A DNA stretch of 64,000 nt from Callorhinus ursinus (taxonomy: Eukaryota; Chordata; Mammalia; Carnivora; Otariidae): positions 9,266,593 to 9,330,592 of the forward strand of contig NW_020312968.1 in the NCBI RefSeq assembly GCF_003265705.1, written 5' to 3'. Below the pieces are notes generated by a model. The model made no database searches, was not told the origin of the DNA, and worked only from the letters and a program-made list of their open reading frames with translations. Position numbers and translations under genes: made by a program. Within the stretch, counting starts at the first letter, position 1. Each line of letters opens with the position of its first letter. Positions 1-12,836 of this stretch are shown piece after piece.

Positions 1-1009
1 TGTGACTCCTAACAATTAAAATGTAATTGTATTTCAAAATGAAATAAGGGAAACCGTAGTAAAAGATTAGTGTCTAGCAAAAACAGTAATACAATATTCA
101 AATCTACTCAGAACTTTTTCAAAGCATTGTAAAAATATATTTATCTAATGTCTACATAAGATTTCTGTTTTCTGTCCATTATACCTAAAATCAATTTTTT
201 TTAAAAGTGCATTGTGTAGGTGCTGGTTGGGTGGGGTGGTGAAAGTTTAAAGTCAAAGTAAGAGCCAATGTAGGAAATCCCTAATATATAAATGTGTATA
301 TTCTAAACTTTTGCTATAAAATTGGGTGTTTGGAACATGGAATTCATTCTCTACTATAGTAGCTATCTATAGGATATAGCAGATGGTGAAGATATCTCTA
401 GGATAGAAATGGGATATAGTAGATATCTATAGGATTTTGAGCTCAGCACTCCTTTCTCCTGGGTATATCCACCTTATCCTATGGTTATTGGAGAGCTGAC
501 ATATTTCCACCTAACCCTGCCTTTTTGGATGACCCCAAATAGATACTTGGCCTAAGAATGCACATCTAACCTGAAATTTTTGTATGCAGAACTGAAAATA
601 CCTTAAAACCAACCTTATTTTTTTTGTAGGATAAAAATATAGATAAAAATTCCAGAACTGCCTCAGCTGTGTTTTCTGTAGTTTTCAATGATAAGATGAA
701 GCAAACACACAAAGAGGAAGAGAGAGGAGAAATTAGAGACCTGCTTGCATTTGCGTCTTTTATTCCAGTTGTTCCTAAGGTGGAGCTGCACTCTTGTCTT
801 CCTTCTTATCTGGTAATCAACCATTCCACGAATATAATGAGCTGATTCATTCTCCTCTTGTTTCCTTAGGCTCAAGCCGAGTATCTGTCACTTGTAATCA
901 AAAGAAGTCTGACCACCTCACCAGAAAAGAGTACCAATAGGTGGCTTTCCTGGCCAACTCAGAGTAGTTTAGTAATACTAGCTCTAGTGCTATTTAAAAA
1001 CTTGAGCCC

Positions 1010-1149
1010 ACGGCGCCTTGGTGGCTCAGTCGGTTAAGTGTTCGACTCTTGATCTTAGCTCAGGTCTCGATCTCAGGGTCGTGAATTCAAGCCCTGTGTT
1101 GACCTCCACGCTGGGTGTGGAGCTTACCTAAAAACAACAACAACAAAAC
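1010..1149 (+). mobile_element. Can-SINE, short tRNA-Lys-type variant
   Basis: The tRNA-like head (GTGGCTCAGTCGGTTAAG, box A region) and a shortened body ending in an A-rich (CAA)n tail. It is flanked by a perfect 9-bp target-site duplication CTTGAGCCC at 1001-1009 and 1150-1158. It lacks the pyrimidine-rich middle and AATAAA tail of the longer copies in this window, so it belongs to an older or shorter subfamily. Confidence 0.92.
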
Positions 1150-1430
1150 CTTGAGCCCTAAGCCTGGGCATCCCAGCATCCATAGATTGAACCTCACCTT
1201 ATCAAAATGTCACTAGGCCCCACGTTCTTCTTACCTTCTCCCTCATGCCCCACACCCTTACCTATCCTGCGGAGTGGTCTTTTGTGGTCCCTATGGGTGG
1301 GAGATAGTCCCAAGAGTAAGTATAGGGTAGGCTCAGGCAGAGGCACTTGTATACAGCAATGGTCTTTCCTAATCCAAGTGCATGCACATGTGGAAATGCC
1401 TGTCCTGTAACATTCTACCTTACAAGGGCT

Positions 1431-1457
1431 CATCTTGCAAGCAAGACTTGCAAGATG
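1431..1457. repeat. Perfect 11-bp inverted repeat
   Basis: CATCTTGCAAG, a 5-base loop CAAGA, then CTTGCAAGATG: perfect arms that can form a hairpin. It lies in CFAP95 intron 1, outside any repeat I recognise, and is not followed by a T-run. No function is assigned. Confidence 0.8.
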
Positions 1458-4400
1458 TTTTATTTGGGCCGCCAGTTAAGTTAAGCAAAACCTCACATAA
1501 AGGTCAAGGCACAAGAATTCTATAACCCCCAGTTTTCAGGAAGAGAATTTGATTGAAATTTCATAAAAGAGAATAGCATTGAAAGAAAAATTCAGTCAAG
1601 GCAAAGGGATGCAGTGTGCCCTGGATTTCATCTTAAAAATAGAAAATAAGGTGCTTCCCCCCAAAACTACTACATTCAAAGTCATTTGTGGGTATGTGCG
1701 TATGTTGAGGAATGAGAGTGTAGGACTAGATTAAAAATAACTGTGGCGTAGGATCTACCATTATAGAACAGAGACAAGAATGAAAGGGTGGTTAATCCGA
1801 ATGAATGTGAATAACATCATCCTTTTTACTTAACATAAAACTAGCAATTAAAAAGATATTTTAAAAAGACTCATAATAAACCACGAAGAGTGACTCAGAC
1901 TCTAAAAGAGATGAAGCACTGTGTCTACATTCTGATCATTTAGAGAATGTTTGCTCCAGGGGAAAAGCTGTAGCAAATGATATCAAATTTTTAAGGTAAT
2001 TTTACTTTATTCCTATTATGAAGATAATACATGTTCATTATGGAAAATGTAGAAGTGTCAAAGAGGAAAAAAGAAAAAGACAAATAATCCACATTCTACC
2101 GACCATCTAGTAATAAGTATTTTGTGTTAGGCTGACTGTCCTTTCAATCTCTTTTCAATGCATATCAACATATACCTTTCACAAAGGAATTCATTACATC
2201 CTGGTTTTTGTTTTGTTTTTACCTATAGTGAGACTGTATTTTCAAATATTCACTTTTCTTTGCTGAACTCTGTAAAATAACCTTTGCTTTAATAAATCAG
2301 AGACATCCACATTTGTCTTGGGAAGATTTAGGATTGTTTTGACAGGAATATGAAGAAAAATAAAGCATGGCTAATTAACTTCTGACTAACAAAACGGAAT
2401 TTTTGAGTCCTAAGTGAGATATTTTTCCTGAAAGTCATTGTGGAGAAATGAAAGGACAGAATTTCGTAAGCTGCTATTAACAAGACCCAGAAGCTCCCAA
2501 ACACAGCTCAGATAGGGTGACCTTACAGTTTATCTTTCAAAGCAGATCACTAGAAAGTGAAAGAAAAGGCTTTGAGTAATTCTCAGGCCAATGGGAGTAA
2601 ACTCTCCGGGGCAAACCCCCGCATGCACACACCCTCTCCACAGGGTATTCGACAGAAGCTGTCAGCAAGCCGCTGCAGGGCTGCTGTGTTGAGGGATGAG
2701 GTGCCACTACCACCGGGGCTCCGGGGTGACGAGCCTACGTCAGGGGCGTGGGGAGGATAAGCATGACCTGGGGATCTGGGGTGACAGTAAGGGCCAAAAT
2801 GGAACTAAGTCTGTAAGCAGAGACACCGGGGCCTCAACAAAGTGGATGGGTCACCAGTTCAGGGTGAAGGCCCAGAAGTTGGACAAAGGATGATGTGAGC
2901 AAGAACAAGGACCCACACATAATCTGGGGGCCTCACTCCCCACCGCCAAAATAACATACAACATCAGTCCCACACACACAGATGCCATTGGGGAAAGGAG
3001 AGTGTGGAGGATGAAGGACTCAGAAATAATGGGCACCATTTTGAGAGACTATTTTAAATGAAAACAAGCTGTTTAAACTTGAAGAGACAGATACCCTATA
3101 GTTGGCAAGTTTGAATTTTTTCCTACTAACAGTTGAAAGCCATGAGGATCGATTTTAGAAAATAAATTTTATATATACATCTGAGTTGTGTGCAAATTTC
3201 TAATTCTGTGACCCACTCGATAGTGAATGTATTTGCATGTCATTGGTCTACTATTACATCATCTCAAATGGTCACATATTATAATTTAGAATTGTTTTTT
3301 TAAGCACGAGTCAAGAAATCAAAATATCTCTTTAAAGTATAAACTCATTTGTCCCTATATAAACTCAAAATCTTCTTAGTATCTGTCAGTCCCTGATAAG
3401 TTATGCACTGCAAGTAGGAAGAGCACAAGTTTAGCTCCCAATTTTAAATTCTTCACCATTCAAATCAGAAGAAGAGCACATTATACTCTAAGTTCACTTA
3501 TACAGAGGTGAGCAAACAGGCTTCAATGTCGTCCTGTTATAGAAGGATCAGGCTATGAGAAATCGATTCTTGTTTTATTATGAATTTATGCTGTCCTATA
3601 GACTTTTACCTCTGGGGCTTTCTAAACTATAAAATAGAGGGTCCCAACCCAGTGCCTTTTGGGTTTCTGTGTGTGTTCATTCTATCTGCTCATTTGTTCA
3701 TTTCTTTGATGAATGTTAATTGAGCACCCACTGTGTTCTTACCTTTGCCCTGGGGCTTGCTCTTTTCACTTCTCATTATTGACCAAAAAAGCCTCTTTAA
3801 AGGCTCTTCTCTCTTCTCTCCGAATTCTATGCTGTGTGCATGGAAACCACATAAGCAAATGTATTTAAAATGTACATAAAATAGGAGTTAATAAGCATTT
3901 GGTTGAGGACCTGAGCTGTTAAAGGTAGGAGGATGGAGGCTTGGTGGAAGGGGAAGCATTTAGGGATTTCAAAACAGAGGCAGGCTGCACCATGTGGTTA
4001 CTAAAGGCTTTCGGATTTGCCTTTTCATCCCATTTTGTGAGTGCGTACTGCAGATGTGAGGAGAAGGATGCTGGCTAGAGAAGGGCTGGGTCACCCTGCC
4101 GTGGCCCCGAATCATGTGAAGGACTCCAAATACTGCCAGGTTAGTCCTGAGAAAGTTGCTGAATAAATACAGGAAGAATGATACAGCAAATTAGAAAATG
4201 CATCTCTATTTTCTTTGCAAGTACACTAATGGTAACTTGTGGCCTTGAAAGCGGGTTCTCCTCTGTGCAGTACCTTAAATAGACATGAACTCCCTGTTCA
4301 GACAGCACAATAGAGTGTAAGTCTGAAGAGCATCACAGAAAGCTCTTTCTTTCCCCAACCCAAATGATTTTTCTGTAGAAATCTGTAAAACTATGAACTT

Positions 4401-5596
4401 CCCTACCCCACAATTAACACTGCATTTTATTTTTCTTCCTTTTTTTCCCTTTCTTTCTGTTTTCTTCTTACTATAGGGAGGTGGGGGGGGGGGAGAAGGG
4501 AAGAGTAAAATGCCCAGGCTCTTTAATTAGGGCTTAGACAGGGGAGAAAAGTAATTGAAATATACATAAAATTAACCTGATCTCTTAAAACTCCAGGTGT
4601 CACCATGGAGACCAGAGCATGAACTGTCTCCATGGAGACTCGAATGAATTTTTGGGCTTTAAATTATCATCACTTATTACCTGATGTCGATTTGGGCAAT
4701 GAAGAGATGAGTTAAAATACACATATAAAAATATAAGAAGTAGCCTCACATCAGAGCATTTATTAAGGGCAAATCTAGTTGTTCTGGTTCTTAGAATTCC
4801 ATTATTCCAATGAATGGGAAGATACCCCAAGAGAAAATGTCCCCCAACTCAGAATTTCTCATGGAATCATCTAATGATACAACTCCACAAATGCTACAGG
4901 AATGAATAGAAAAAAACAATTTCTAGAAAAGGCCTCTCTCATTCAGAAGCGTCAGTGTGATGCGGGTGAAATGGCCCTGTCGATCATTCCAGCTGTAAGG
5001 AAGAGACAGTGCCTAGGCAGTGTCTTATTCCAGTAATGCACCAGAGATACTTTTAACAACCATTCTGTGCATATCACTTTATCAGGTCTATTATATACAA
5101 ATGTTTTTAATATGTGAAGTGAAGTCAGACAGACTTGTATTACATGCAACATAAAGAGAAATACAGAAATCATGGAAATGTTTAAACTGTATAAGCAGAG
5201 GTAAATAAGAATCTTTCCCAGCTACAGATTCTAATTTGCAAACCTAGAGGTACAGTCATTTAACTGATCAAATACTCAGTTGAGAGGCCACTTGAATGCT
5301 GTATCATAGATAGTAAGTATTCATCAATTAAATAAAAATCACTCATAAAAGATTAAAATTTAATAAGAGTTTCAATATATAATAGGCCAATAGAAAACAA
5401 ACAATTATGACCAGAATGTATAAAAACAAAATAGCTGATCAGATTATTCATTTGGAAGTTTATATAATTTGAACTTTATATAGTTGGGTTTTTTTTTAAG
5501 ACAGATTTTGGTGACTGCTTAGACATGGAAGGGAAGCAAGGATGACAACAGCACAGCCAGCTCAAAGAAATCAAGTATTTCTCACATTTTATGATA

Positions 5597-6191
5597 AGTT
5601 CTCATTATTTAGGTTGTTATATTCTATAAAGTTGTTACAAATAATTAGCAAATACCGAACCACTGCTCCTAGGGGAAATAAAGGAGTACGTTCCTATGAG
5701 CCTCTGCTCACATTTTCATCAACCAATCAATCTATAACCTGGTTTTATGTATGTTTCTGTTTAAATATACGTTATTTGATATCTTCTGCTGATTCATTCA
5801 CACTGAACTCACAGCACTGTAACTCGTGACTGAATGAAGGCTGTGCGACATATATTTTCTCCACAAGGCACATCACAGCCTTCTTGCACATAACACCAGA
5901 TAGCACTCCAGCAGTATGGTGGCTATATCAACAATGAAATCAACAACAAAAAGCACAAAGATGCTAAATAGATCACGAAAAAAAATACTTGTTTACAGTA
6001 TGAGAGCTGAAACAAGAAGGCAGAGTGTCACTTTGATCTAAAAACAGGAGAGTGACTAAAAAATTTTGCCTCTCTGCACATGCCATAAATGACCATAAAA
6101 CTGCCTTGAGTATTGATTTGAGGTTATAAATACATTTTCGCAAGTAGGCAAATTTACAAATACAGAATCTGCAAATAATGAGGATCAACTG
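5597..6191 (-). mobile_element. Tigger/MER2-like DNA transposon, non-autonomous
   Basis: Read on the minus strand, it starts CAGTTGATCCTCATTATTTG, the characteristic terminal sequence of this TcMar-Tigger group, and continues with the known internal landmarks of the family. The other end (TCTCATTATTTAGG near 5600) is a decayed inverted copy. A TA follows the better-preserved end at 6192-6193, as expected for mariner-type insertion. There is no intact transposase; reading frames inside it are incidental. Confidence 0.8.
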
Positions 6192-6469
6192 TACTTGCGG
6201 ACTACAGAGAACTATTTTTATTTCCCTACAAGGTTGCTTCTTACTATTCCATTGTACTTGCCTGTGAGTGCAGTGTTCTCTTTTGTGTATCTATGGAGCT
6301 CCTATTCTTCCTTCTAAACCCTGCTCAGGAAACTACACACACACAAACCTCTTCCTGTTACCTTTACCTCTTATACTCATCACTATTTTGCACAAATCAG
6401 ATTATACTGAATTTAATGGTATTCTCCTTTACAGGTGTATGAAATTCCTTGAGGTCCATGACCATGTCC

Positions 6470-6750
6470 TAATACACGTATATAACCTTTACTGTGCTTA
6501 CTATGTGCCAGGCTACATGTTAAAATGTGCTTCAAAACAATACTATCGTCCCCAATTTACAGTTGTAGAAACAGAGGCCTAGAGCATTCATGTGACTTGC
6601 CATATCACATGCTGCAGAGTTGATATTCAAACCTAGAGTCCAAGTGTGTAATCATTATCCTAAAAAATTAGTATTAGCTACCATATGTTTCTGACTGCTT
6701 ACTACATACAGGCATGGTGTTAAATGCTTTAGACAAATTAACTCACTGAA
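6470..6750 (-). repeat. MIR fragments
   Basis: Ancient tRNA-derived SINE. The complement-orientation landmarks TACTATGTGCCAGGC and CCCCAATTTACAG...AGAAACAGAGGC, then GACTTGCC and CAAACCTAGAG, follow in the order expected for MIR on the minus strand. A second partial 'TTACTACATACAGGCATGGTG' piece follows at about 6695. Confidence 0.75.
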
Positions 6751-7569
6751 TCCACTTTATCTCTCTCTGTGTCTCCAACACATAGCAAAGTGCATGACAC
6801 ATGAATGCTTGTTGAATTTCCTCCTGTCCCCAAACGTTCTTTCTAAAACTAACAGCATAAGAACTCTGTACATTCTCAGCAGTGACCAGAATGACTTTCC
6901 GTGTTAGACCACATTTCTCTCCCACCAAATTCCTCATCTCCTTTTCATGTATGTTCTTCTGTGGTTTTGCTATTTTTGTCTACGATGTCCACAAGTCATG
7001 GTAGGGCAGAAACACTGTCCACTTGAAAAAGTTCTTTGTCTTTAACACTAATTTCTAATAGTGATTTATATTATGACCTACATCTTTATAGAGTAACAAA
7101 ACCATGGAAGAGCTAAGTGTTTTGCTTGAGGTCTATGAGGTAACCCTTATATGAGGCTAAAAGAGGATTTTCTGCATAGAGCTTTGGATTCCAAATCTAT
7201 CTAGCCTCTCACACTCAGTTCAAAATAGGCAGAGTCAGTTTTAGGGATGAGAAGTAAAAGTAGGGGGAGTGGGCTTGTAGGAAAGTGGGTAGACTGCAGA
7301 AAGTTTGCAAGGCAGAAACTGCAGGGTTCACATACATTACATGAATAAATGGGATCAAGGAGGGCTTAGACAAGTCAGCTCATCTCCCCCTGCTGTCCCC
7401 TAATGCACCCTTCCTTTCATGAGTGAGCGATGTTATCTCAGAAATGTGATTTCCAGGCCCCTGCAAACACCCTCTCCTCCACCGTCGCTGAGGGTGATCT
7501 ATGACCTCTGGTGGACAGGCACCTGCAGGGCAGGACTCAGTGGCAGGGCAGGGCTCTCGGAGGCTTTCC

Positions 7570-7819
7570 TGTCTCTTCCTGCTGCCCCAACTCTCACTCC
7601 CCCTCTTCACCTCTCCTTCGAAGATCTTTCTTCCCTTTCTTTTTTCTCCCTTGTCTCCTCTCCCAGTCCTCTCACTTGTCTCATCTCTTTCTCACCTCTT
7701 CCTTTTCCCTTTCTCTGCCCTTCCCTTCCTCTTTTTTCTTTCTCTTCGCTGTTTATTCCATCCTCTCCACCCTTGCCCCCTCTCTATTACTGTCTCTCCT
7801 CCCCCATCCCTTCCCCCAG
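7570..7819. repeat. 250-bp pyrimidine-rich tract
   Basis: An almost uninterrupted C/T run on the plus strand, hence purine-rich on the CFAP95 sense strand, lying just inside intron 1 and 24-270 bases from the exon 1 splice donor. It is not a simple repeat of one unit. It produces long open frames rich in Ser, Leu, Phe and Pro, which I treat as artefacts. Confidence 0.85.
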
Positions 7820-7847
7820 CAGCCGGGAACTGCAGCGAGCTCGCTCA

Positions 7848-8018
<171 letters not shown>

Positions 8019-8207
8019 TCAGAACTCGGAGGATTTCTTTCTGCACCTATTCTGCTCCCCACGCCAACATCGACCAGGATTCGGCGTCTCTGATCTCCTG
8101 AGCAACCTGGGGCGGGGTCAATGGAGAGGGCGGGGCCAGTGGAGGGGCGGAGCCCTCAAACCTAATAACTCTTGCTTTCCAAGCACAGTAGTTACTGATT
8201 GAAAGAA

Positions 8208-8226
8208 ACTACATTTCCCAGAATGC
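8208..8226 (+). promoter_or_regulatory. ZNF143/THAP11 (SBS-type) motif, plus orientation
   Basis: ACTACATTTCCCAGAATGC is a near-consensus ACTACAnnTCCCAGnATGC motif, the site bound by ZNF143 with THAP11/HCFC1 at promoters. It lies about 205 bp upstream of the CFAP95 start codon. Motif quality is high; occupancy is inferred. Confidence 0.85.
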
Positions 8227-8274
8227 AACGAGGGGAGCGACCTGCTTACGGAGAGGTTGAGAGGGACGTCCTAG

Positions 8275-8293
8275 GCCTCCTGGGATCTGTAGT
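8275..8293 (-). promoter_or_regulatory. ZNF143/THAP11 (SBS-type) motif, minus orientation
   Basis: The minus strand reads ACTACAGATCCCAGGAGGC, matching the ACTACAnnTCCCAG core but weaker at the 3' end. It faces the plus-orientation copy at 8208, with 48 bp between them. Confidence 0.75.
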
Positions 8294-8319
8294 TTCACCC
8301 TACCACCAGCCTAATCCTG

Positions 8320-8357
8320 AGAGTGGCCGGCGGAGTTAAGGCGGACTGGAGGGTCAG
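8320..8357 (+). ncRNA. Candidate first exon of a CFAP95 divergent transcript
   Basis: A GC-rich stretch downstream (on plus) of the opposed ZNF143-type motifs ends TCAG|GTAAGG, a strong splice-donor match with the boundary at 8357/8358. No reading frame of note is present, so any product would be non-coding. The 5' boundary given is arbitrary. Human CFAP95 is reported to have a divergent non-coding transcript, but I cannot confirm homology here. Confidence 0.35.
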
Positions 8358-8360
8358 GTA

Positions 8361-11300
8361 AGGGCTAAGGAGACATGAGCCCAGAGCAGCTCTGCTCTGG
8401 CTGTCCTTGCAGAAGTTCTTTTTACCATCCATCGTCTGTTGCCACCACACCTTCTACTTACAAGCATGTAAGTTTAACCAAAAGGGAGCAAGAGAACACC
8501 CCTCAAGCCCTAAAATATGTCATTAATGTAGATTTTCTGAGAAGGAGGAGCAGAATCATTTAGCAAATCAGCTAAAAAGTCTGGGGATGAAAAAGCCCTG
8601 ACTGATTCCGGTTTCAGCTACTTTCTCAACCTTTGTGAGCACGAGTTTCTTCCTCTGAAAAAACAAAGTAGGGGATGGGACTGAGGAAGGGGCAGGGTGA
8701 ACACAAGAATCTGAGGTCCCTTCAGGCTGAAACGCTGAAAGACCCAACCTCTAGCTACAGCGTAGGGCTCCAGGGCATTCAGCTCCCTGAGACCTGGCAG
8801 TTCTCATTTTCACACTTGATATTTTATGACAACACAAATTCATCACATTATTCTGTTGTTTAATATATGACAAGGAGATTTCAAAAAGATTACCTATGGC
8901 ATTGCTTTCAAGAAATGATTGGATAGCTGTTTTGTAGGAGGAAGGTACTTATTTCATCTTTGGCTTTCCAAGAGAGGAATATTTAAGGCATCAGAATTCT
9001 CCTCCCTAACTGAGTTGAGCACCATAAAGGCATTAGTGGACTTCATCATGGCCATCCCTCTGGCCTGGCATGATGCTTAGTACATGGCATCATTTCAGAG
9101 TATGAGTGAACAAATGAATGAATATTACATTTGAGTACTTTAGATTTACCTGGGCTTCCATATATTCCAGAGGTGTCCTACTTTATGAAGACCATATGTA
9201 CACAAAAATTCAAACTTAAAAACACAAATTAAGAGATATTTCACATTACAAATGGATTCTATAGTTTGCGAAAGATTTATTACAGCCCTCCTGTAAATAA
9301 TGAAGTGCTCTTCCAGATCAGTTTTCACAAATTTGATTACACACAACTACTGAGTGCTTCTCTGTGGCCTGTGATACCCAGTGTGGGTGCCTGTGGTATG
9401 CTAAGGCCCCTATTTTACTGACAGCCACAGTTAAGCCATGTTATTTAAAACCAATTAAATAGTCCACTGTCACCAGCGAAGTGCTAGTAGAGTACTGAGC
9501 CTATTTTAGCCCTTTTCTTCTTGAAGAAATGAAAAAGAAAAACAGAAATTTACTTTAAAAGGCTAAATAAGACCCATGTTAAGGTCAATTCTGCCCAATC
9601 AAAGCAAAACATACTGCTGTTACTCCAAAAATATTACCATTATTACTATCATCTGTTTTTTAAAATTTTATTTTACTTATGCTTAAAGTGTATTTACTTT
9701 GCTTATGCTTAAAGTGATGGCAACGTAATATATTTGTGACCAAGATGTCAGATTTCTGCAGCCAGTTTGACTCAAGAGACAGAGGCTGCCCAGAGCCAAG
9801 CCCTTTCTGAGGTACATGGACAGGTACTACAGAGATTTAAAAGCATTTCAGCACACCAAGTAGCAATAAGTTAAGAAAACAAAACAATTGTAGCTTATAA
9901 TTTTAGAGTTCCTTAAATCAAGTTGACAACCTAGTTTGGTCTAATGAATATGCTTTTTTTGTTCTACTCTTTCCCCTTTATACCAACTTTACCAGCTTTA
10001 TTGTCTTCTGTGTCTACTAAACACTTTTCAACATCCTTGTTTTGGGATATATAAGATAGACTCTCAGATTCTTTCCGTTCTCTTTGTATACACCAGTACA
10101 TTCTGTGGAATTTTTGCTTTGCTGATTCCTTATCGATGAAATAGGAAGAGAACAGAAGGGTTTTGTGAGAATTACGTAAGATAATATATTGAAAGCAGGT
10201 GGAACAGTGCCTAATGGATGCTTAGCCCTCAATTAAATTTCAGCTACTCCTGCTCTTGTTACATCCTAACTCTGTCCTTATCACTTGGGAAAAGTACCCT
10301 AAAATGTGCTTGTTTGTGTGGAGTTTCCTAAGTATACTTTCTGTTTTTCAAGCTTTGTCTGTTTACAAGGGTTTTTTAAATGAATATCTTTTTATTATAT
10401 TTTAATATGAAATTTAACAGCCTGAATCAGAAAAATGTTGGCAAGATATTTGGATATGTTACCAATGATAATGATGGTTTTGTATTCATATGGAATCTTT
10501 TCTCTTCAAGACCATTAATAAGCTTTATGCTTTTTAAATGTGAAATCACTGATCCTCAACACACTTGAGTTATTCCTGTTTTCCTCAAACGTCATCAAAC
10601 CAATGAAGTGTAGGGATTAAAGCAATGCCTTCTACTTAGATTAATATCTTTTCACCATAATATCCTTGGGGCAAGAAAATTATAGTTCAGGTGGCTGAAA
10701 CAGGACTTTTCTGTAGGAAAGTGCAGGCAGACTAACTCAGGAAGTGGGAATCCCCATCATTAGCCTACTCTAATATATTTATCAGTTTTATCAGATTATT
10801 TAATAAGTTGCCAAGAAGACCTGACCAGAACAGCAAACCTAAAACAGATGTAAACCAGCCAGATGTAAATGGTCACAGGGGCAAACCTCTTCAGCATCTC
10901 CTTCCTCTTCCTGTCTTAACAATCATCTGCTCGATTCCAGGAAAGCACCTGCCCAGAAGCTTCCAAAGTCACTATCAGCATGTTCTCCCCGGCATTAAAC
11001 TTTCTTCTACCAAATGTCACACAATTATGTTGAGAAAACAAAAATCTAAGTCCGTAAGAAAATTAACTTGTACCATCTCCATGTTGAATCATTTAAATCT
11101 ACAAAAAACTTCTTTTAAGTTATATAATACTTAGAAGTTTAAAATTAAGTATTTATGTCCTAATCAAGGATTGATTACATAGTTTTTTTTTTAATTCTCT
11201 AGAAATAGGGAGCTCACCTCCTACGTCAAAATGAATGAGATTTCTGGTCTTCCTCAATCCCTCCGTGGTCCCACTACCATCTTTTCCTCCTCCCTCCCCC

Positions 11301-12836
11301 TTCTTCTTTTCCTTTTCCCACATTTCCTCCCTTTACCCCTTTCTTTTCCATGCTCTACTCCTTCTCTTCTTCCCTCCCCTTCTTTCTCTCCTCCTTTCCA
11401 TCTCTACCTATTTCCTCCTCCTCTTCTTCCCCCTTTGAGAAATGGTATGGATTTCAGAGTCAGAATCTGTTGTTGAGCACCCAAGAGAATCTGGTACAAT
11501 TTAGTTATGTGAAAAATACGAAAGATCCAGATACCAGGGCCAAAATTTATATGAGTAAGCTCCTGTTTAATGACCCAGGAACTCTCAAAAGAGTCAACTC
11601 TGACAAAAGCTCCAATCTTCTTCCTTTTGCTTTAAGTATTCATAACTACCAATGGTCTTTTTTAGAATGAATTTAACCTTGGGTATGATTTCTCTGTACT
11701 TCCAATCTGTGTTGTTAACCTATTAGGCATTGACTTGCTCTCAAACAACTGTTATTAATTAGTATATTGACTAAGTGCTGTCATACAACAGGCATGATTT
11801 CTAGAACTCCTACTATCAGCACAGAGGATTAATTTATTAAATATTCAAAGTATGGTATTCTATAATTCAGCATTTCCCTTATTTTGATAGCCAATGAGTG
11901 AGATTCTTTGGCAGAACTGTCCATAACTATTATGATAAAATTTTAATGTCCTGGACTAGTAATGATATGTTCTAACATAAATGTAGGTTAGGGATTTCTT
12001 TAACATTCTACAGATTGGATATCTTTAATTATTCAAAGACTAAATATCCATTTTCACAAATGATCTAAACCCTCGGTTTCTTCCTTTTCTCCCCTGTGCT
12101 GCTTCAGTTTCTTGGCACCTTTACTGTTTATTAGCAACAAGAATGAGACCATGTAGCTACCAGTTAACCATTTTTAGGAAAGGAGTGGTACTGGAAATTA
12201 AGTTCAGTACTGTGGCTTTCTTTGTTTTTTGTGCTCTTTAATCTGCATAAAGGAACATCCTCTCCCAGGGAAGAAGCTCAGAGAAAAGAAACTGGATTTG
12301 GGCTCCTTTTGCTCCTGGTGGTGGCAGACATTTTCTCATGTCCCCACAAGACCCACCCCCAGCTGCATGGTGAGCAAGCTGGTAAGAAACCCACTGAAAG
12401 GCTTCCCCCAGAGGATCAGGTATGTGCAGGAGGTTTCTGGTTGTTGAGTACACCAAACACACAGCTGAGGATGCCAAGTCGCCAGTCTGGGGTAGAGGTC
12501 AGGAACTCAGGGAAGAAGCTGGAGAATTTCCAGAATCTTGAAGGACTTTTTGAGTATTGCACGATTCTGAGTTTCTTGTGTTCAGGGGGCATATGTCAGA
12601 CTTGTGGTGCTGTTTCCTCTGTTCATTAAATCTCTGTTTACAGCATCATGTTAGGTTGCTTTAAACTACAGAGGCCTTCAGGCTATTTCAGGAGAAGGAT
12701 CATTTTCTAAAGGGCCAGGGCGAGACTAAAAGCAAGTATGATAACATTAAAAAATAATAATAAAGGAAGCAGACTTAAAGATTTTCAAGACCAAACAATC
12801 ATTTACATTTTTAGCACCCATTCTGTGACCAATTAG
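8361..12836. other. Intergenic, no gene seen
   Basis: AT-rich unique or anciently decayed DNA between the CFAP95 promoter and the Tigger element. No Can-SINE or young L1 is present. A short local duplication (CTTATGCTTAAAGTG occurs twice at about 9676-9716) and a pyrimidine tract at 11277-11433 are the only structures. An open frame of 135 codons at 12222-12629 has no features of a real gene (see rejected list). Confidence 0.6.
11277..11433. repeat. Pyrimidine-rich tract
   Basis: About 155 bases nearly all C/T on the plus strand (TTCCTCCTCCCTCCCCC and similar), with a handful of A/G interruptions. It is not a clean microsatellite. It gives rise to spurious low-complexity frames. Confidence 0.85.

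Larger units (their letters stand above)
1..7842 (-). other. CFAP95: CFAP95 intron 1 (partial)
   Basis: Everything left of the CFAP95 exon 1 donor is inferred to be its first intron, continuing past base 1. I looked on the minus strand for an exon coding the next conserved residues (His-Arg-Asp-Arg type) and found none, but a short exon could be missed. The interval is mostly AT-rich unique or ancient DNA. Recognisable contents are a short Can-SINE (1010-1149), an 11-bp hairpin (1431-1457), a Tigger relic (5597-6191), MIR fragments (about 6470-6750) and a pyrimidine tract (7570-7819). A weakly GC-rich patch at about 2600-2800 contains no exon I can recognise. About 2000-2300 resembles decayed L1 3' UTR, but too weakly to call. 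Confidence 0.7.

Noticed and set aside
1010..1060. tRNA-Lys gene
   Set aside because: The tRNA-like sequence here and at the other Can-SINE heads is the SINE promoter region; it lacks a full cloverleaf and is followed by SINE body and poly(A).
2557..2900. Possible CFAP95 exon in the GC-richer patch
   Set aside because: No frame on the minus strand gives CFAP95-like residues, and no convincing acceptor/donor pair was found.
8094..8108. RFX X-box at the CFAP95 promoter
   Set aside because: Only one half-site (AGCAAC / GTTGCT) is present; the partner half does not fit the consensus.
12222..12629. Plus-strand open frame of 135 codons outside known repeats
   Set aside because: No recognisable domain, no CpG island or promoter, no flanking splice sites that build a gene, and overlapping frames on both strands are similarly open. 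Treated as chance.
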